In this document: one piece after another, positions 43,637 through 52,488 of the stretch
Layout of the letters: each line of letters starts with the position of its first letter
Numbering within the stretch: the first letter of the stretch is position 1
Source: a bacterium
Lineage (GTDB): Bacteria; Pseudomonadota; Alphaproteobacteria; Sphingomonadales; Sphingomonadaceae
Length of the DNA: 63,057 nt
Assembly (NCBI GenBank): GCA_030824575.1
Contig: JAVBXL010000197.1
Span: 1 to 63,057 of the forward strand
Reading direction: 5' to 3'
Program-made: the position numbers and the translations under genes
The notes under the pieces: model-generated
What the model was told of the DNA's origin: nothing
Database searches by the model: none
The model's input: only the letters and a program-made list of their open reading frames with translations

Positions 43637-44304
43637 ACCGCGTCCTCATCCTGCGCCCCGAACCGGCGGCGGGCAGGACGGCGGCAAAGGCGGCCGCGCT
43701 GGGCCTGGACGCGCGAGTGCATCCGCTGTTCGCGCCCCAGCCGGTCGCGTGGACGCCCCCGCCGCCCACGGATTTCGAAGCCCTGCTGCTGACCAGCGCC
43801 CATGGCGTGCGCCTGGCCGGGCCGGAGCTGGCCGCCTATCGCGGACTGCCGGCTTATGCGGTGGGGGAAGCAACGGCGCGGGCGCTGCGCGACGCGGGCT
43901 TTGCCGATGTCGTGGCGGGCGTGGGCGACGGTAGCGCGATCGCGGCGCGGGTCGCGGCGCACGGTCATCGGCGGCTGCTCCATCTGGGTGGGACCACCGT
44001 CGCGCCGATGGCGGCGGATGGGATCGATGTGACGCGGATCGCGGTATATAGCATGACCAGCCTGCCGCCCGACCCTGCGCTGATCGCCGATGCGATGCCA
44101 GGGTCGGTGTTGCTGGTCCATTCGCCGCGTGCGGGCGAAAGATTGGCGGCGCAGATCGGGCAGAACGCGCGCGCATCGCTGCACATCGTCGCGATCAGCC
44201 CGGCTGCGCTCGCGGCGTGCGGCGCGGGCTGGGCGAGCGGGCGGGCCGCCGCCCGGCCGGTCGATGACGAGATGCTGGCCCTCGCCGCGCGATTGTGCGA
44301 ATGA
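43633..44304 (+). CDS. hemD: Uroporphyrinogen-III synthase
   Basis: A 223-residue HemD: NRVLILRPEPAAGRTAAKAAALG at the start, LLLTSAHGVRL, YAVGEATARALRDAGF, HLGGTTVAPMAADG and a late AAARPVDDEMLALA. It closes and inverts ring D of hydroxymethylbilane. Sequence conservation in HemD is low, so the position directly behind hemC is important support. It starts with GTG, overlapping the hemC TGA. Confidence 0.9.
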   Translation: MNRVLILRPEPAAGRTAAKAAALGLDARVHPLFAPQPVAWTPPPPTDFEALLLTSAHGVRLAGPELAAYRGLPAYAVGEATARALRDAGFADVVAGVGDGSAIAARVAAHGHRRLLHLGGTTVAPMAADGIDVTRIAVYSMTSLPPDPALIADAMPGSVLLVHSPRAGERLAAQIGQNARASLHIVAISPAALAACGAGWASGRAAARPVDDEMLALAARLCE

Positions 44305-44333
44305 CGGGCATAATGACAGACGAAAGGGCCAGC

Positions 44334-45209
44334 ATGAGCGACGAGGATGGGGTTGGCAACGCGACCGTGATACCGCCGCGCCGACGCACGATCCTGCCGC
44401 TCCTGATCCTCATCCTGCTCGCCTTTGCCCTGGGCGTCGCGCTCACCGTCTGGACCTGGCCGCAGATCCAGCGCCGTTGGGGCGATCCGCAGCCGCAGCC
44501 GACCGTCCCGACCCAGCCGCAGGGGCTGATTACCGGCACCGGCGCGAGCGCGACCGTCCGGCCGCTGACCGCCGATGCGGCGCAGATGCTCGACACACGC
44601 GTCATCCAGCTGGAGGAGCGGCTCAACCGCATCACCGTGGAGGCGCAGGCCGCGTCGGGCAATGCGGCGCGCGCCGAAGGGCTGCTGGTCGCCTTCGCCG
44701 CGCGCCGCGCGCTCGATAGCGGGACGCCCCTCGGCTATGTCGAGGGGCAGTTGCGGTTGCGCTTCGGCCAGGCCCAGCCACGCGCCGTCGCCGCCGTCAT
44801 CAATGCGGCACGCGATCCGATCACGCTCGCTGACCTGCGTGGCGGACTGGGCGAGGTGGCCGAACGATTGGTCACGCCACCCGCAGGCACCGGCTGGTGG
44901 GACGCGCTGGAGCATGAGGCGCGCGAACTCGTCACCATCCGCAAGGCATCGACCCCCTCGCCCCGGCCGCAGGCGGCGATGGACCGGGCGCTGCGCTATA
45001 TTGACGGCGGCCGGGTGAGCGCGGCGCTGGGCGAAGTGGAGCGGATGCCGGGCAAGGCGGCGGCGGACCGGTGGATGCAATATGCCCGCCGCTATCTGGA
45101 GGCGCGGCGCGCGCTGGACCTGATCGAGACGGCCGCGATCTTGGAGCCGCGGCAGTTGCGCGGGACCGAGGGGACGACCGTGACGCAGACGTCGCCGCTC
45201 GCGCCCTAG
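44334..45209 (+). CDS. Mic60/mitofilin-like inner membrane protein
   Basis: A 291-residue protein with a cytoplasmic N-terminus, one membrane helix (about residues 20-40, LPLLILILLAFALGVALTVW), a predicted coiled coil (about 80-115, LEERLNRITVEAQAASGNAARAEG) and a helical C-terminal domain (AALGEVERMPGKAAADRWMQYARRYLEARRALD) like the mitofilin domain of Mic60. In alphaproteobacteria the Mic60 homologue lies beside hemC/hemD, as here. It may shape membranes or link the envelopes. Start at 44334 is supported by AAAGGG upstream; ATGs at 44301 and 44313 are alternatives. Confidence 0.8.
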   Translation: MSDEDGVGNATVIPPRRRTILPLLILILLAFALGVALTVWTWPQIQRRWGDPQPQPTVPTQPQGLITGTGASATVRPLTADAAQMLDTRVIQLEERLNRITVEAQAASGNAARAEGLLVAFAARRALDSGTPLGYVEGQLRLRFGQAQPRAVAAVINAARDPITLADLRGGLGEVAERLVTPPAGTGWWDALEHEARELVTIRKASTPSPRPQAAMDRALRYIDGGRVSAALGEVERMPGKAAADRWMQYARRYLEARRALDLIETAAILEPRQLRGTEGTTVTQTSPLAP

Positions 45210-45295
45210 TACACCGCCACGGATGGGTGTCACAAACGACGAACCGTTGATCGCATGAGGCGAAACCGATAGACGCATGCGGCGTTGTCACGATA

Positions 45296-46099
45296 ATGTC
45301 ATCGTTTCCCGTCGTGCAACCTGCGGCGGCGCTCAAGGATTTCATCGTCGTGCCGCCTTACGCTCAAGCTGTCAGCAGTTTCTGGAAAGACCGGCTCGCG
45401 CCCGGACCGCGCCCGACGCAGCTTCCGCCTTTGCAGCAATTACTGGGCAATTTGACCGTTCCCTTCGACCTTAGCCGGACCCGTGCGCAAGCCGCTTTGC
45501 TCGCCGGTCAGATGCAGGGCGACGGACGATCTGTGCTGTTGATCCCCGGCCTGATGGCGTCGGAACAGCGGATGGGCTTGCTGCGCGACATATTGAACGC
45601 CGCCGGTTATGACGCGCATGACTGGGGCATGGGCCGCAATTTCGGGCCGAAACCCGACAGTCTGGACAAGATCGACCGGCGTGTGGACGCGATCCGCAAG
45701 CAGACTGGCGCGCCAGTGACGCTGGTGGGATGGAGCCTGGGCGGGCTATATGCGCGCGAATATGCCAAGTTCGCGGCGCACAAGGTCGGCGGCGTGGTGA
45801 CGATGGGCACGCCCTTTTCCGGCGACCCGCGCGCCAACCATGCCTGGCGGCTGTACCAGTTGGTGTCGGGCTTCCCGGTCGATCGGCCGCCCTTTCCCTG
45901 CACCCGCGAAGCCAAGCCGCCGGTGCCGACCGTGGCGCTGTGGTCACCGCGCGACGGTGTGATCCTGCCCGAATGCGCCAGGGGTCGCGCGGGCGAGCGC
46001 GACCGGGCGATCGAGGTGGATTGCACCCATATGGGCTTTGCTGCCGCGCCAGAGGGGATTGCGGCGGTGGGCAAAGCGCTGGAGGCGATCGCCGCCTGA
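45296..46099 (+). CDS. Alpha/beta hydrolase (lipase-like)
   Basis: A 267-residue alpha/beta hydrolase with the nucleophile elbow GWSLGGLYAREYAK (Ser about residue 148), VLLIPGLMASEQRMGLLRDIL for the oxyanion region, MGTPFSG and a late acid/His pair in WSPRDGVILPE ... DCTHMGFAA. PGAP1-like esterases and lipases have this arrangement. The substrate is unknown. No signal peptide, so it is probably cytoplasmic. Confidence 0.82.
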   Translation: MSSFPVVQPAAALKDFIVVPPYAQAVSSFWKDRLAPGPRPTQLPPLQQLLGNLTVPFDLSRTRAQAALLAGQMQGDGRSVLLIPGLMASEQRMGLLRDILNAAGYDAHDWGMGRNFGPKPDSLDKIDRRVDAIRKQTGAPVTLVGWSLGGLYAREYAKFAAHKVGGVVTMGTPFSGDPRANHAWRLYQLVSGFPVDRPPFPCTREAKPPVPTVALWSPRDGVILPECARGRAGERDRAIEVDCTHMGFAAAPEGIAAVGKALEAIAA

Positions 46100-46599
46100 C
46101 CCAGTCTTGCTACCCGATTCGGGTGCGATGAAGCGACCGACAGGGTCACAGCTCCAAAGTTCACACCATCGCTGGAAGCACGTTTCTGCGCGTCGTCGCG
46201 GCAATGGCGCCGGGAACCTCCCGCCCAGTTATCGCTGACGACCCGGCGACGCGCCTGTAGGGTCACGCCCACGCGCCAGTCAGGTAACGGGAACGCGCCA
46301 TGTGGGTGACAGGTTGGCGGCAGCGCCGGGGCGATCGGGAGGGGGCGGGCGTCGAGGCTGTGCGGGTCCATCGACAAGGATAGATCAGAAGAAATCCTAC
46401 ATTGGAAGGGGAATAGGAGGGGCGGCGGCGGTGCCCGTCAACCCGCGAGTGCGGCGGTTGTTCTTTTCTTCTCCGCGGCGCCGCGGGTTCGCACGATCAA
46501 ATTTCTCGCGCAGAGCCGTAGAGCACGCAGACCAATAAGAAATATCGGCTTATCTTTCCCCTCTCCTCCAAGAGGGGGCTATATGTCCGCCTTTGATCG
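46100..46599. other. 500-nt region without a recognisable gene
   Basis: Short open frames here lack homologous-looking sequence or ribosome sites. It contains, on the minus strand near 46240-46290, the words CCGTTACCTGAC, GTGACCCT and ACAGGCGCGTCG that also occur at 36708-36758 in a different order, and at 46469-46531 a degenerate copy of the CTCTGCGC hairpin family. It may be a decayed gene or repeat graveyard. Confidence 0.7.
46469..46531. repeat. Degenerate copy of the CTCTGCGC hairpin family
   Basis: TTCTCCGCGGCGCCGCGGG followed by ACGATCAAATTTCTCGCGCAGAG. The GATCAAATTTCTCGCGCAGAG core matches the reverse complement of the loop and arm at 36439-36504 apart from one base; the outer arms have decayed. 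Confidence 0.65.
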
Positions 46600-47664
46600 T
46601 CAGCCAACCGATCGATCCCCGTCCGACAACCGCCCGATCGCCCAGTTCGCCGCTTCCGCCACCACCGGGTCGTCATCGCCGAGCAGCGCCTCCAGCCGCG
46701 CGAGCAGCCGTGCGTCGCCGCTGTTGCCCGCGGCGATGGCGGCGTTGCGGACCAGGCGGTTGCGGCCGATGCGCTTGATCGGGGAGCCGGAGAAGATTTC
46801 GCGGAAGCCCGCATCGTCCAGGTCGAGCAGGTCGGCGATGTGCGGCGCAGCCAGTTCCGCGCGGCCCACTAACGCGCGGTTCGCGGCGGCCGCGTCGGCG
46901 AATTTGTTCCAGGGGCAGACCGCCAGGCAATCGTCGCAGCCATAGACGCGGTTGCCGATCCCGGCGCGCAAATCCGGCGGGATCGGCCCCTTATGCTCGA
47001 TCGTCAGATAGGAGATGCAGCGGCGCGCATCGACCACATAGGGCGAGGGGAAGGCGTCGGTCGGGCAGGCATTGAGGCAGGCGGTGCAGCTGCCGCAATG
47101 GTCGGTTTCGGCGGCGTCGGCCGCCAGCGCTAATTCGGTATAGATCGCCCCCAGGAACAGCCAACTGCCATGGTCGCGGCTGACGAGGTTGCTATGCTTG
47201 CCCTGCCAGCCAAGCCCCGCGCCCTGCGCCAACGGCTTTTCCATCACGGGCGCGGTATCGACGAACACTTTCAAGCTGCCGGGCTGCTGTTCGACCAGCC
47301 AGCGCGCCAGGGCCTTGAGCGCCTTCTTGACGACGTCGTGATAATCCTTGCCCTGGGCATAGACCGAGAAGCGCGCCCGGTCGCCCACGTCCGCCAGCGC
47401 CAGCGGATCGCGCCCCGGCGCATAGCTCATGCCCAGCATGATGACGCTGCGCACCTCCGGCCACAGCCCCTTGGGTGATCCGCGCTGCTGCGCCCGCTCC
47501 TCCATCCACAGCATGTCGCCATGATGGCCCGCTTCCAGCCACTGGCGTAGCCGCTCGCCGGCTTTGGGCGCGGCGTCGGCGGGCGCGATGCGGCAGGCGG
47601 CAAAGCCTAATCGCGTGGCCTGTACCTTCAGGCGCTGTTCCAAGGTTTCGGTTTCCACGGGCAT
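46600..47664 (-). CDS. queG: Epoxyqueuosine reductase
   Basis: A 354-residue cobalamin-dependent iron-sulfur enzyme: the N-terminal catalytic part has [31 protein letters not shown]-like [15 protein letters not shown] and [21 protein letters not shown]. Two [4Fe-4S] sites follow: [16 protein letters not shown] and [20 protein letters not shown]-like C-terminus ends the protein. It reduces epoxyqueuosine to queuosine in tRNA. The ATG lies 22 nt from the divergent ABC gene's ATG, so their promoters overlap. Confidence 0.94.
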   Translation of the reverse strand: MPVETETLEQRLKVQATRLGFAACRIAPADAAPKAGERLRQWLEAGHHGDMLWMEERAQQRGSPKGLWPEVRSVIMLGMSYAPGRDPLALADVGDRARFSVYAQGKDYHDVVKKALKALARWLVEQQPGSLKVFVDTAPVMEKPLAQGAGLGWQGKHSNLVSRDHGSWLFLGAIYTELALAADAAETDHCGSCTACLNACPTDAFPSPYVVDARRCISYLTIEHKGPIPPDLRAGIGNRVYGCDDCLAVCPWNKFADAAAANRALVGRAELAAPHIADLLDLDDAGFREIFSGSPIKRIGRNRLVRNAAIAAGNSGDARLLARLEALLGDDDPVVAEAANWAIGRLSDGDRSVG

Positions 47665-47686
47665 GGGTCCAGACTATCAGGGCAGG

Positions 47687-48682
47687 ATGATCGGCGACAC
47701 CCCGGCCTTATCCCCAGCGCCTGTGCCCGCGCCTTCCACCCAGCCCGCCTATGCCCTTGAAGGCCATGGGCTTGTCAAGACGTTCGGCAGCTTTCGCGCG
47801 GTCGACGGGGTCGACATCGCGGTGCCCGCTGGCACCATCTATGGCGTGCTTGGCCCCAATGGCGCGGGCAAGACGACGCTGCTGCGCACCTTGTTGGGCA
47901 TCATCGACCCGGACGAGGGGCATCGCCTGCTGCTGGGCGAGGCGCAGCCGCTGCGCATGGCGCGACAGGTCGGCTATCTGCCCGAGGAGCGGGGGCTGTA
48001 TCCGTCGATGAAGGCCTATGAGGCGATCGCCTTCATGGGGGCGCTGCGCGGTTTGCCGCTGAAAGCCGGGCGGGAACGGGCGCGCGCCTTGCTGGAGGGG
48101 CATGGCATGGGCGCGGCGGCGGACAAGCCGATCCGGCAATTGTCCAAGGGCATGGCCCAGACGGTGCAATTGTTCGGGACGATCATCCATCAGCCCCGGC
48201 TGATCGTGCTGGACGAACCCTTTTCCGGCCTGGACGCGATCAACCAGGAGAAATTGGAAGCCCTGATCCGCGAGCAGGCGCGCCAGGGCGTGACCGTGCT
48301 GTTTTCCACCCATGTCATCGCCCATGCCGAACGCTTGTGCGAGCGGATCGCCATCGTCGCGGGCGGGCGCATCCGGTTCGAAGGGACGGTGAGCGACGCG
48401 CGCGACCGCTTGCCGCCACAGGTGCGGCTGCGCACGCGCGTCAGCGACGGGGCGTGGCGGCTCGCTTTGCCGGCCGATACGGTGGCGCAGGATGGCGCCT
48501 GGCTTTTCGCCCTGCCCGACGAGGGGATAGAGCCGTTGCTGCGCGCGTTGCTGGACGGGCAGGCGGGGATTGAAAGCCTGTCGATCGAGCGGCCCGGCCT
48601 GCATGACGCCTTCGTCGCGATCGCCGGGGCGGCGGCGGCCAAGCAGATGCAGAACGAACAGGCACCGGAGGAGACGGCATGA
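47687..48682 (+). CDS. ABC transporter ATP-binding protein (NatA-like)
   Basis: A 331-residue ATPase: Walker A GPNGAGKTT (about residues 56-64), Q-loop region GYLPEERGLYPSM, signature LSKGMAQTVQ, Walker B LIVLDEPFSGLD and H-loop STHVIAHAE. The LSKGM signature and the C-terminal extra domain match the NatA/CcmA group of exporters. A 20-residue Pro/Ala-rich N-terminus precedes the domain. Start chosen at GGCAGG-ATG (47687). It is coupled to the permease gene by ATGA. Confidence 0.88.
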   Translation: MIGDTPALSPAPVPAPSTQPAYALEGHGLVKTFGSFRAVDGVDIAVPAGTIYGVLGPNGAGKTTLLRTLLGIIDPDEGHRLLLGEAQPLRMARQVGYLPEERGLYPSMKAYEAIAFMGALRGLPLKAGRERARALLEGHGMGAAADKPIRQLSKGMAQTVQLFGTIIHQPRLIVLDEPFSGLDAINQEKLEALIREQARQGVTVLFSTHVIAHAERLCERIAIVAGGRIRFEGTVSDARDRLPPQVRLRTRVSDGAWRLALPADTVAQDGAWLFALPDEGIEPLLRALLDGQAGIESLSIERPGLHDAFVAIAGAAAAKQMQNEQAPEETA

Positions 48683-49869
48683 GGGAATTGCTGCGCGCCG
48701 CGCTGGTCATCGCCCGGCGGGATTTCACCGCGGTCGTACTGTCGCGCACCTTCATCCTGTTCCTGCTGGGACCGTTGCTGCCGATCCTGATCGGCTTTGC
48801 CTTCGGGGGCCTGGGCGACCGGATTTCCAGTACCGACCTGCGCCCGGTGGTGGGTATCGCCCTGTCGGCGCGGGACAGTGGCGCGCTGGAACGGGCGCAT
48901 GACCGGCTGACGCAGCGCATGGGCGACCAGGCGCTGCCGCGCCTGCGCCGGGTGGCGTCGAGCCCCAGCCCGCGGGTGCAACTGGCGCGCCCGGATTCGG
49001 AGGTTGTGGCGATCTTGTCGGGTACGCTTGTGCGCCCCGTACTGACCGGCAAGGCGGAGGATCTGGACAAGTTGCAGGGCGACGTCAGCCTGCTCTCCAC
49101 CGCGGCGCTGGCCGAGCGGACGTTGCAGTTCGTCACCGTCGAGCGGCAGGAGGTGGCCACCAGCCTGGGCGCGCAGGCGCAGGCGCAGCTGTTGATCGGC
49201 CGGGTGGCGCAGGTGGTGATGTTCTTCCTCACCATCTTGCTGGCGGGCATGATCCTGTCCAACCTAGTGGAAGAAAAGACCAACAAGATCATCGAGATAT
49301 TGGCGGCCGCCGTGCCGATCGACGCGATTTTCCTGGGCAAGCTGATGGCGATGCTGGCGATGAGCTTCGTCGGCATCGCCTTTTGGGGCGGGGCCGCCTT
49401 TGCGATTTTCCTGGCGTTGCACGACGGGAGCGGGGCGTTGCCGACGCCGGCGGTCGGCTGGCCGTTGTTCCTGACGCTGGCGGTGCTCTATTTCGCGATG
49501 GCCTATACGCTGCTCGGCTCGCTGTTCCTGGGGATCGGCGCACAGGCGGCGACGGTGCGCGAGGTGCAGACATTGAACATGCCGATCACCATGGGGCAGA
49601 TGCTGATCTTCTTCTTCGCCAGCTATGCGGTCGATCATATGGGGTCGCCGGCGGAACTGGCGGCCTGCATCTTCCCGTTCAGCTCGCCCTTCGCGATGAT
49701 CGCGCGGGCGGCGCAGGACGGGGCGATCTGGCCGCATCTGGTGGCGCTGGTCTGGCAGGCGAGCTTCGTCGCGCTCATCATCCGCGTCGGCGTGCTGCTG
49801 TTCCGGCGGCATGTGATGCAGTCGGGCGGGCGCTGGTGGAAGCGATTGTTCAGGCCCGCGACAGGCTGA
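48679..49869 (+). CDS. ABC-2 family permease (NatB-like)
   Basis: A 396-residue membrane protein: a first helix near residues 23-46, a periplasmic domain of about 130 residues, then five to six helices in the C-terminal half with VEEKTNKIIEILAAAVPIDAIFLGKL, the ABC-2 coupling segment. With the preceding ATPase it would form an exporter for sodium, lipids or small molecules; NatAB of Bacillus exports sodium. No substrate can be inferred. Confidence 0.87.
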   Translation: MRELLRAALVIARRDFTAVVLSRTFILFLLGPLLPILIGFAFGGLGDRISSTDLRPVVGIALSARDSGALERAHDRLTQRMGDQALPRLRRVASSPSPRVQLARPDSEVVAILSGTLVRPVLTGKAEDLDKLQGDVSLLSTAALAERTLQFVTVERQEVATSLGAQAQAQLLIGRVAQVVMFFLTILLAGMILSNLVEEKTNKIIEILAAAVPIDAIFLGKLMAMLAMSFVGIAFWGGAAFAIFLALHDGSGALPTPAVGWPLFLTLAVLYFAMAYTLLGSLFLGIGAQAATVREVQTLNMPITMGQMLIFFFASYAVDHMGSPAELAACIFPFSSPFAMIARAAQDGAIWPHLVALVWQASFVALIIRVGVLLFRRHVMQSGGRWWKRLFRPATG

Positions 49870-49886
49870 CGAGGGTAGAAAAAGAT

Positions 49887-50363
49887 ATGAACAGACGGCA
49901 TTTCCTGGGTGGCGTCACGACTGGCGCGGTGGCTCTGGCCTTGTGGCAGTTGGCGCCCGAACCGGCGCAGGCGGCCTATCCCTTTGCGCTGAGCGACGCG
50001 GAATGGAAGAAGCGCTTAAGCCCCTGGGGCTACAAGGTGCTGCGCAGCCAAGCGACCGAATATCCCGGCAGCAGCCCGCTCAATGACGAGCATCGCGCGG
50101 GTATATTTTCCTGCGCCGGTTGCGATCAAAAGCTGTTCAGTTCCAAGACCAAGTTCGATAGCGGCACCGGCTGGCCCAGCTTTTACGCGCCGCTGCCCAA
50201 GGCGATCGGCACCAGCCGCGACGGTATGCTCGGCTTTACCCGCACCGAAGTCCATTGCGCGCGGTGCGGCGGCCATCTGGGCCATGTGTTCGACGACGGG
50301 CCAAAGCCCACCGGCAAGCGCTATTGCATGAATGGCGTGGCGATGAAGTTCAGTCCCGCCTGA
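49887..50363 (+). CDS. msrB: Tat-exported methionine-R-sulfoxide reductase MsrB
   Basis: A 158-residue MsrB with an N-terminal twin-arginine signal (NRRHFLGGVTTGAVALALW, cleavage near AQA-A at residue 33). The zinc ligands are in FSCAGCDQKLF and VHCARCGGHLGHVF; the catalytic Cys is in RYCMNGVAM, and TKFDSGTGWPSF is the substrate region. It repairs oxidised Met(R)-SO in the periplasm. The R-x-F Tat pattern is RRHF. Its last 14 nt overlap the convergent GT-C gene. Confidence 0.92.
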   Translation: MNRRHFLGGVTTGAVALALWQLAPEPAQAAYPFALSDAEWKKRLSPWGYKVLRSQATEYPGSSPLNDEHRAGIFSCAGCDQKLFSSKTKFDSGTGWPSFYAPLPKAIGTSRDGMLGFTRTEVHCARCGGHLGHVFDDGPKPTGKRYCMNGVAMKFSPA

Positions 50364-52107
50364 TCCGCCAGACATGGAGCGGGCCTTGCGTAGGCACCGG
50401 TTCCAGCCAGTCGGGGGGCGATCGCTTGGCCAGCAGAGCGGCGAGGCCCTGCTTATTTTCCTGCCCGTAGAGCCGATATTCGGTCAGCCCGTCACAGGTC
50501 ACGACATAGGACGCGCTGGTCTGCGCGATGACGGCGCGGGCCTTGTCCGGCGCATCGACGAACCCCGCGATCACCGCGGTAATGCCGGCCGCATTGCGGT
50601 GATGCGCGGTGCCGATGACGCTATGGCGGGTCTGCACGAGGATGTCGGGGCCAAGGTCGAGCGGGGCGAAGAGCGTGGCGGGCGGCAGCGCTTTCAATGG
50701 TGCCAGCACGCTGGCGGCGCGGCAATTGGCGCTTGCCGCCTTGGCAGGCTCAGGCTTGGCCGCCACAGCCACCCAGGCCGCGCACAGGCCGGCCGGGGTT
50801 GGCAGCACCAGCGCGACTGATCCGATCACCCGCACCAGCGCCGCGCGCGACGCCTGCGCCCTGGCGAACAGCCGCGCGACCAGCCAGGCGATGCCGGGCA
50901 GCGCGAAGACATGGGCGACCGACAGCGCCCGCATCACCAGCAGCGCGATCATGCTCGATCCGGCAAGCAGCAATGCGAGCACCAACCAGCGCATCCGCGC
51001 TTCGCCTTGGTGCGCGCGCGCGGCCACAAGGCTGGCATAAAGGCCCAGCAGCGCGGGCAGCAGGATCACGCCTTGCAGCGACAGGCTCTGTTCCCAGATC
51101 GGCCGCCCTTCCAGCACTTGCAGATACCAGAGCCGGTAGGCGATCGGGCCAAGCGCGGCGAAGGGATCGCCCGAGAGGCACGGCCCGCCGGTCAGGAGGA
51201 AGGTCGTCAGCGCCGCCGTGCCGCCAATCGCGGCGACGGCCAGGCGATGGCCCGCGGTCGCCGTGCCGATCAGCCGCGCCGCGATCGCCGTGGTGAGCGC
51301 CAAAGCGACCAGCGGCCAGAGATAGACGTAGGACAAGGCGTCACACCGGCTGTCTGCCAACGCCTGCGGCCCGCGCAGCAGCGCCAGCAGTATCAGCGCG
51401 GTCCCACCCAGCACCGCCGCAAAAACGACGAAGCGGGGTGCCTCATCCCGCGCCATCCAGTGGCGCAGGGCGAAGGCGGCGGCGAACAGTGCGACATAGG
51501 GCAGCGCCTCGCTCGAAATCTGGAGCCAGAGCGCCAGCGCCAGGCCCGCGACGATCCCGCCGCGCGCCGGCCGCGTGTCGAGCGCGCCGCACAGCGCCAG
51601 CGTCGCCAGCGCGATCTGCCAGCCATGATGGTCGATCCGCAGCGGGGTGAACTGCACCAAGATACTGGGGCTGGTCAGCAGCAGCGCGACGCCGAGCAAG
51701 GCGATGCCGCTGCCCCCCACCCGCCGCGCCACGACGAACAGCGCCGCAGTCAACCCGCCGAGCAGCAGCAGCGGCACGAGGGCGCAGGCGACCAGCTCCG
51801 CGCCCGCCGCACCGATCATCGGTGCCAGCAGCAGGATCAGCGCCGCAATGGGCATGTCCACAATCCGCGACCAGTGCATCGGCCCGCCGACGGGCGGGTT
51901 CACGCGATGCTGGCTGACGTCCCAAAAGGCCTGCCCGCCGATCCAGTCGCGCACCTGCGCCAGGCGCATGGCATCGTCGGGATCGCGAAAGGCGAGGGTG
52001 GCAAAATCGCCCCGGAACAGCCAGAGCATCGCCATGCTGCACAGCAGCCAGGCGATCAGCGCCCAGAGCGCGGTGCGCGGGGCATCAGGCCTTGCCGAAA
52101 ATGCCAT
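50350..52107 (-). CDS. GT-C fold glycosyltransferase-like membrane protein
   Basis: A 585-residue protein with about twelve hydrophobic segments. The N-terminus carries DPDDAMRLAQVRDWIGGQAFWD (Asp-Pro-Asp-Asp at residues 42-45) and PPVGGPMHWSR (71-81), where an acidic motif sits in the first periplasmic loop as in oligosaccharyltransferase/GT-C proteins. A soluble C-terminal region of about 150 residues follows. It may transfer sugars from polyprenyl phosphate; the acceptor is unknown. The start is ambiguous (52107 or 52122). Both choices overlap the gtrA stop. Confidence 0.7.
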   Translation of the reverse strand: MAFSARPDAPRTALWALIAWLLCSMAMLWLFRGDFATLAFRDPDDAMRLAQVRDWIGGQAFWDVSQHRVNPPVGGPMHWSRIVDMPIAALILLLAPMIGAAGAELVACALVPLLLLGGLTAALFVVARRVGGSGIALLGVALLLTSPSILVQFTPLRIDHHGWQIALATLALCGALDTRPARGGIVAGLALALWLQISSEALPYVALFAAAFALRHWMARDEAPRFVVFAAVLGGTALILLALLRGPQALADSRCDALSYVYLWPLVALALTTAIAARLIGTATAGHRLAVAAIGGTAALTTFLLTGGPCLSGDPFAALGPIAYRLWYLQVLEGRPIWEQSLSLQGVILLPALLGLYASLVAARAHQGEARMRWLVLALLLAGSSMIALLVMRALSVAHVFALPGIAWLVARLFARAQASRAALVRVIGSVALVLPTPAGLCAAWVAVAAKPEPAKAASANCRAASVLAPLKALPPATLFAPLDLGPDILVQTRHSVIGTAHHRNAAGITAVIAGFVDAPDKARAVIAQTSASYVVTCDGLTEYRLYGQENKQGLAALLAKRSPPDWLEPVPTQGPLHVWRIRRD

Positions 52108-52483
52108 ATTTGCGGATCGCATAGACGGTCAGGAAACTGGCGGGGACCGACAGCAGCTTGGCGATCGGCGGAGCGAGGCCAATGGCGCTGAGCGCGCCCA
52201 CCAGCGCCATGGTGATGCCCATGCCGACCGCCGCGCTGACCACGAAGCCGATGCGCTGGGCGTGGGTCGGGCCATGCGCCAGGTCGAACACGAACCGGAT
52301 GCTGATGACCCAATGGACGACCAGGCCGACCAGATAGCCGCCCAGCGCCGCGATCATCGGCGCAGCGCCGCCATGGTCCAATATCAGGAAAGTGGCGAAG
52401 TCGCTCGACAGCGCGCAGACGCTCGCCAGCAGATAGCGGGCGAACATCAGCCGCGCGAACAGCGCGCCGATCTGCTCCGCCAT
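52085..52483 (-). CDS. GtrA-family membrane protein
   Basis: A 132-residue protein with four hydrophobic segments, LMFARYLLASVCALSSDFATFLIL at the start and GGYLVGLVVHWVISIRFVF in the middle, typical of the GtrA family. These proteins assist transfer of polyprenyl-linked sugars across the inner membrane. It is located between a GT-C protein and an FAD oxidoreductase, 5 nt after the latter, so the three look like one transcription unit. Confidence 0.85.
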   Translation of the reverse strand: MAEQIGALFARLMFARYLLASVCALSSDFATFLILDHGGAAPMIAALGGYLVGLVVHWVISIRFVFDLAHGPTHAQRIGFVVSAAVGMGITMALVGALSAIGLAPPIAKLLSVPASFLTVYAIRKYGIFGKA

Positions 52484-52488
52484 GGCGC

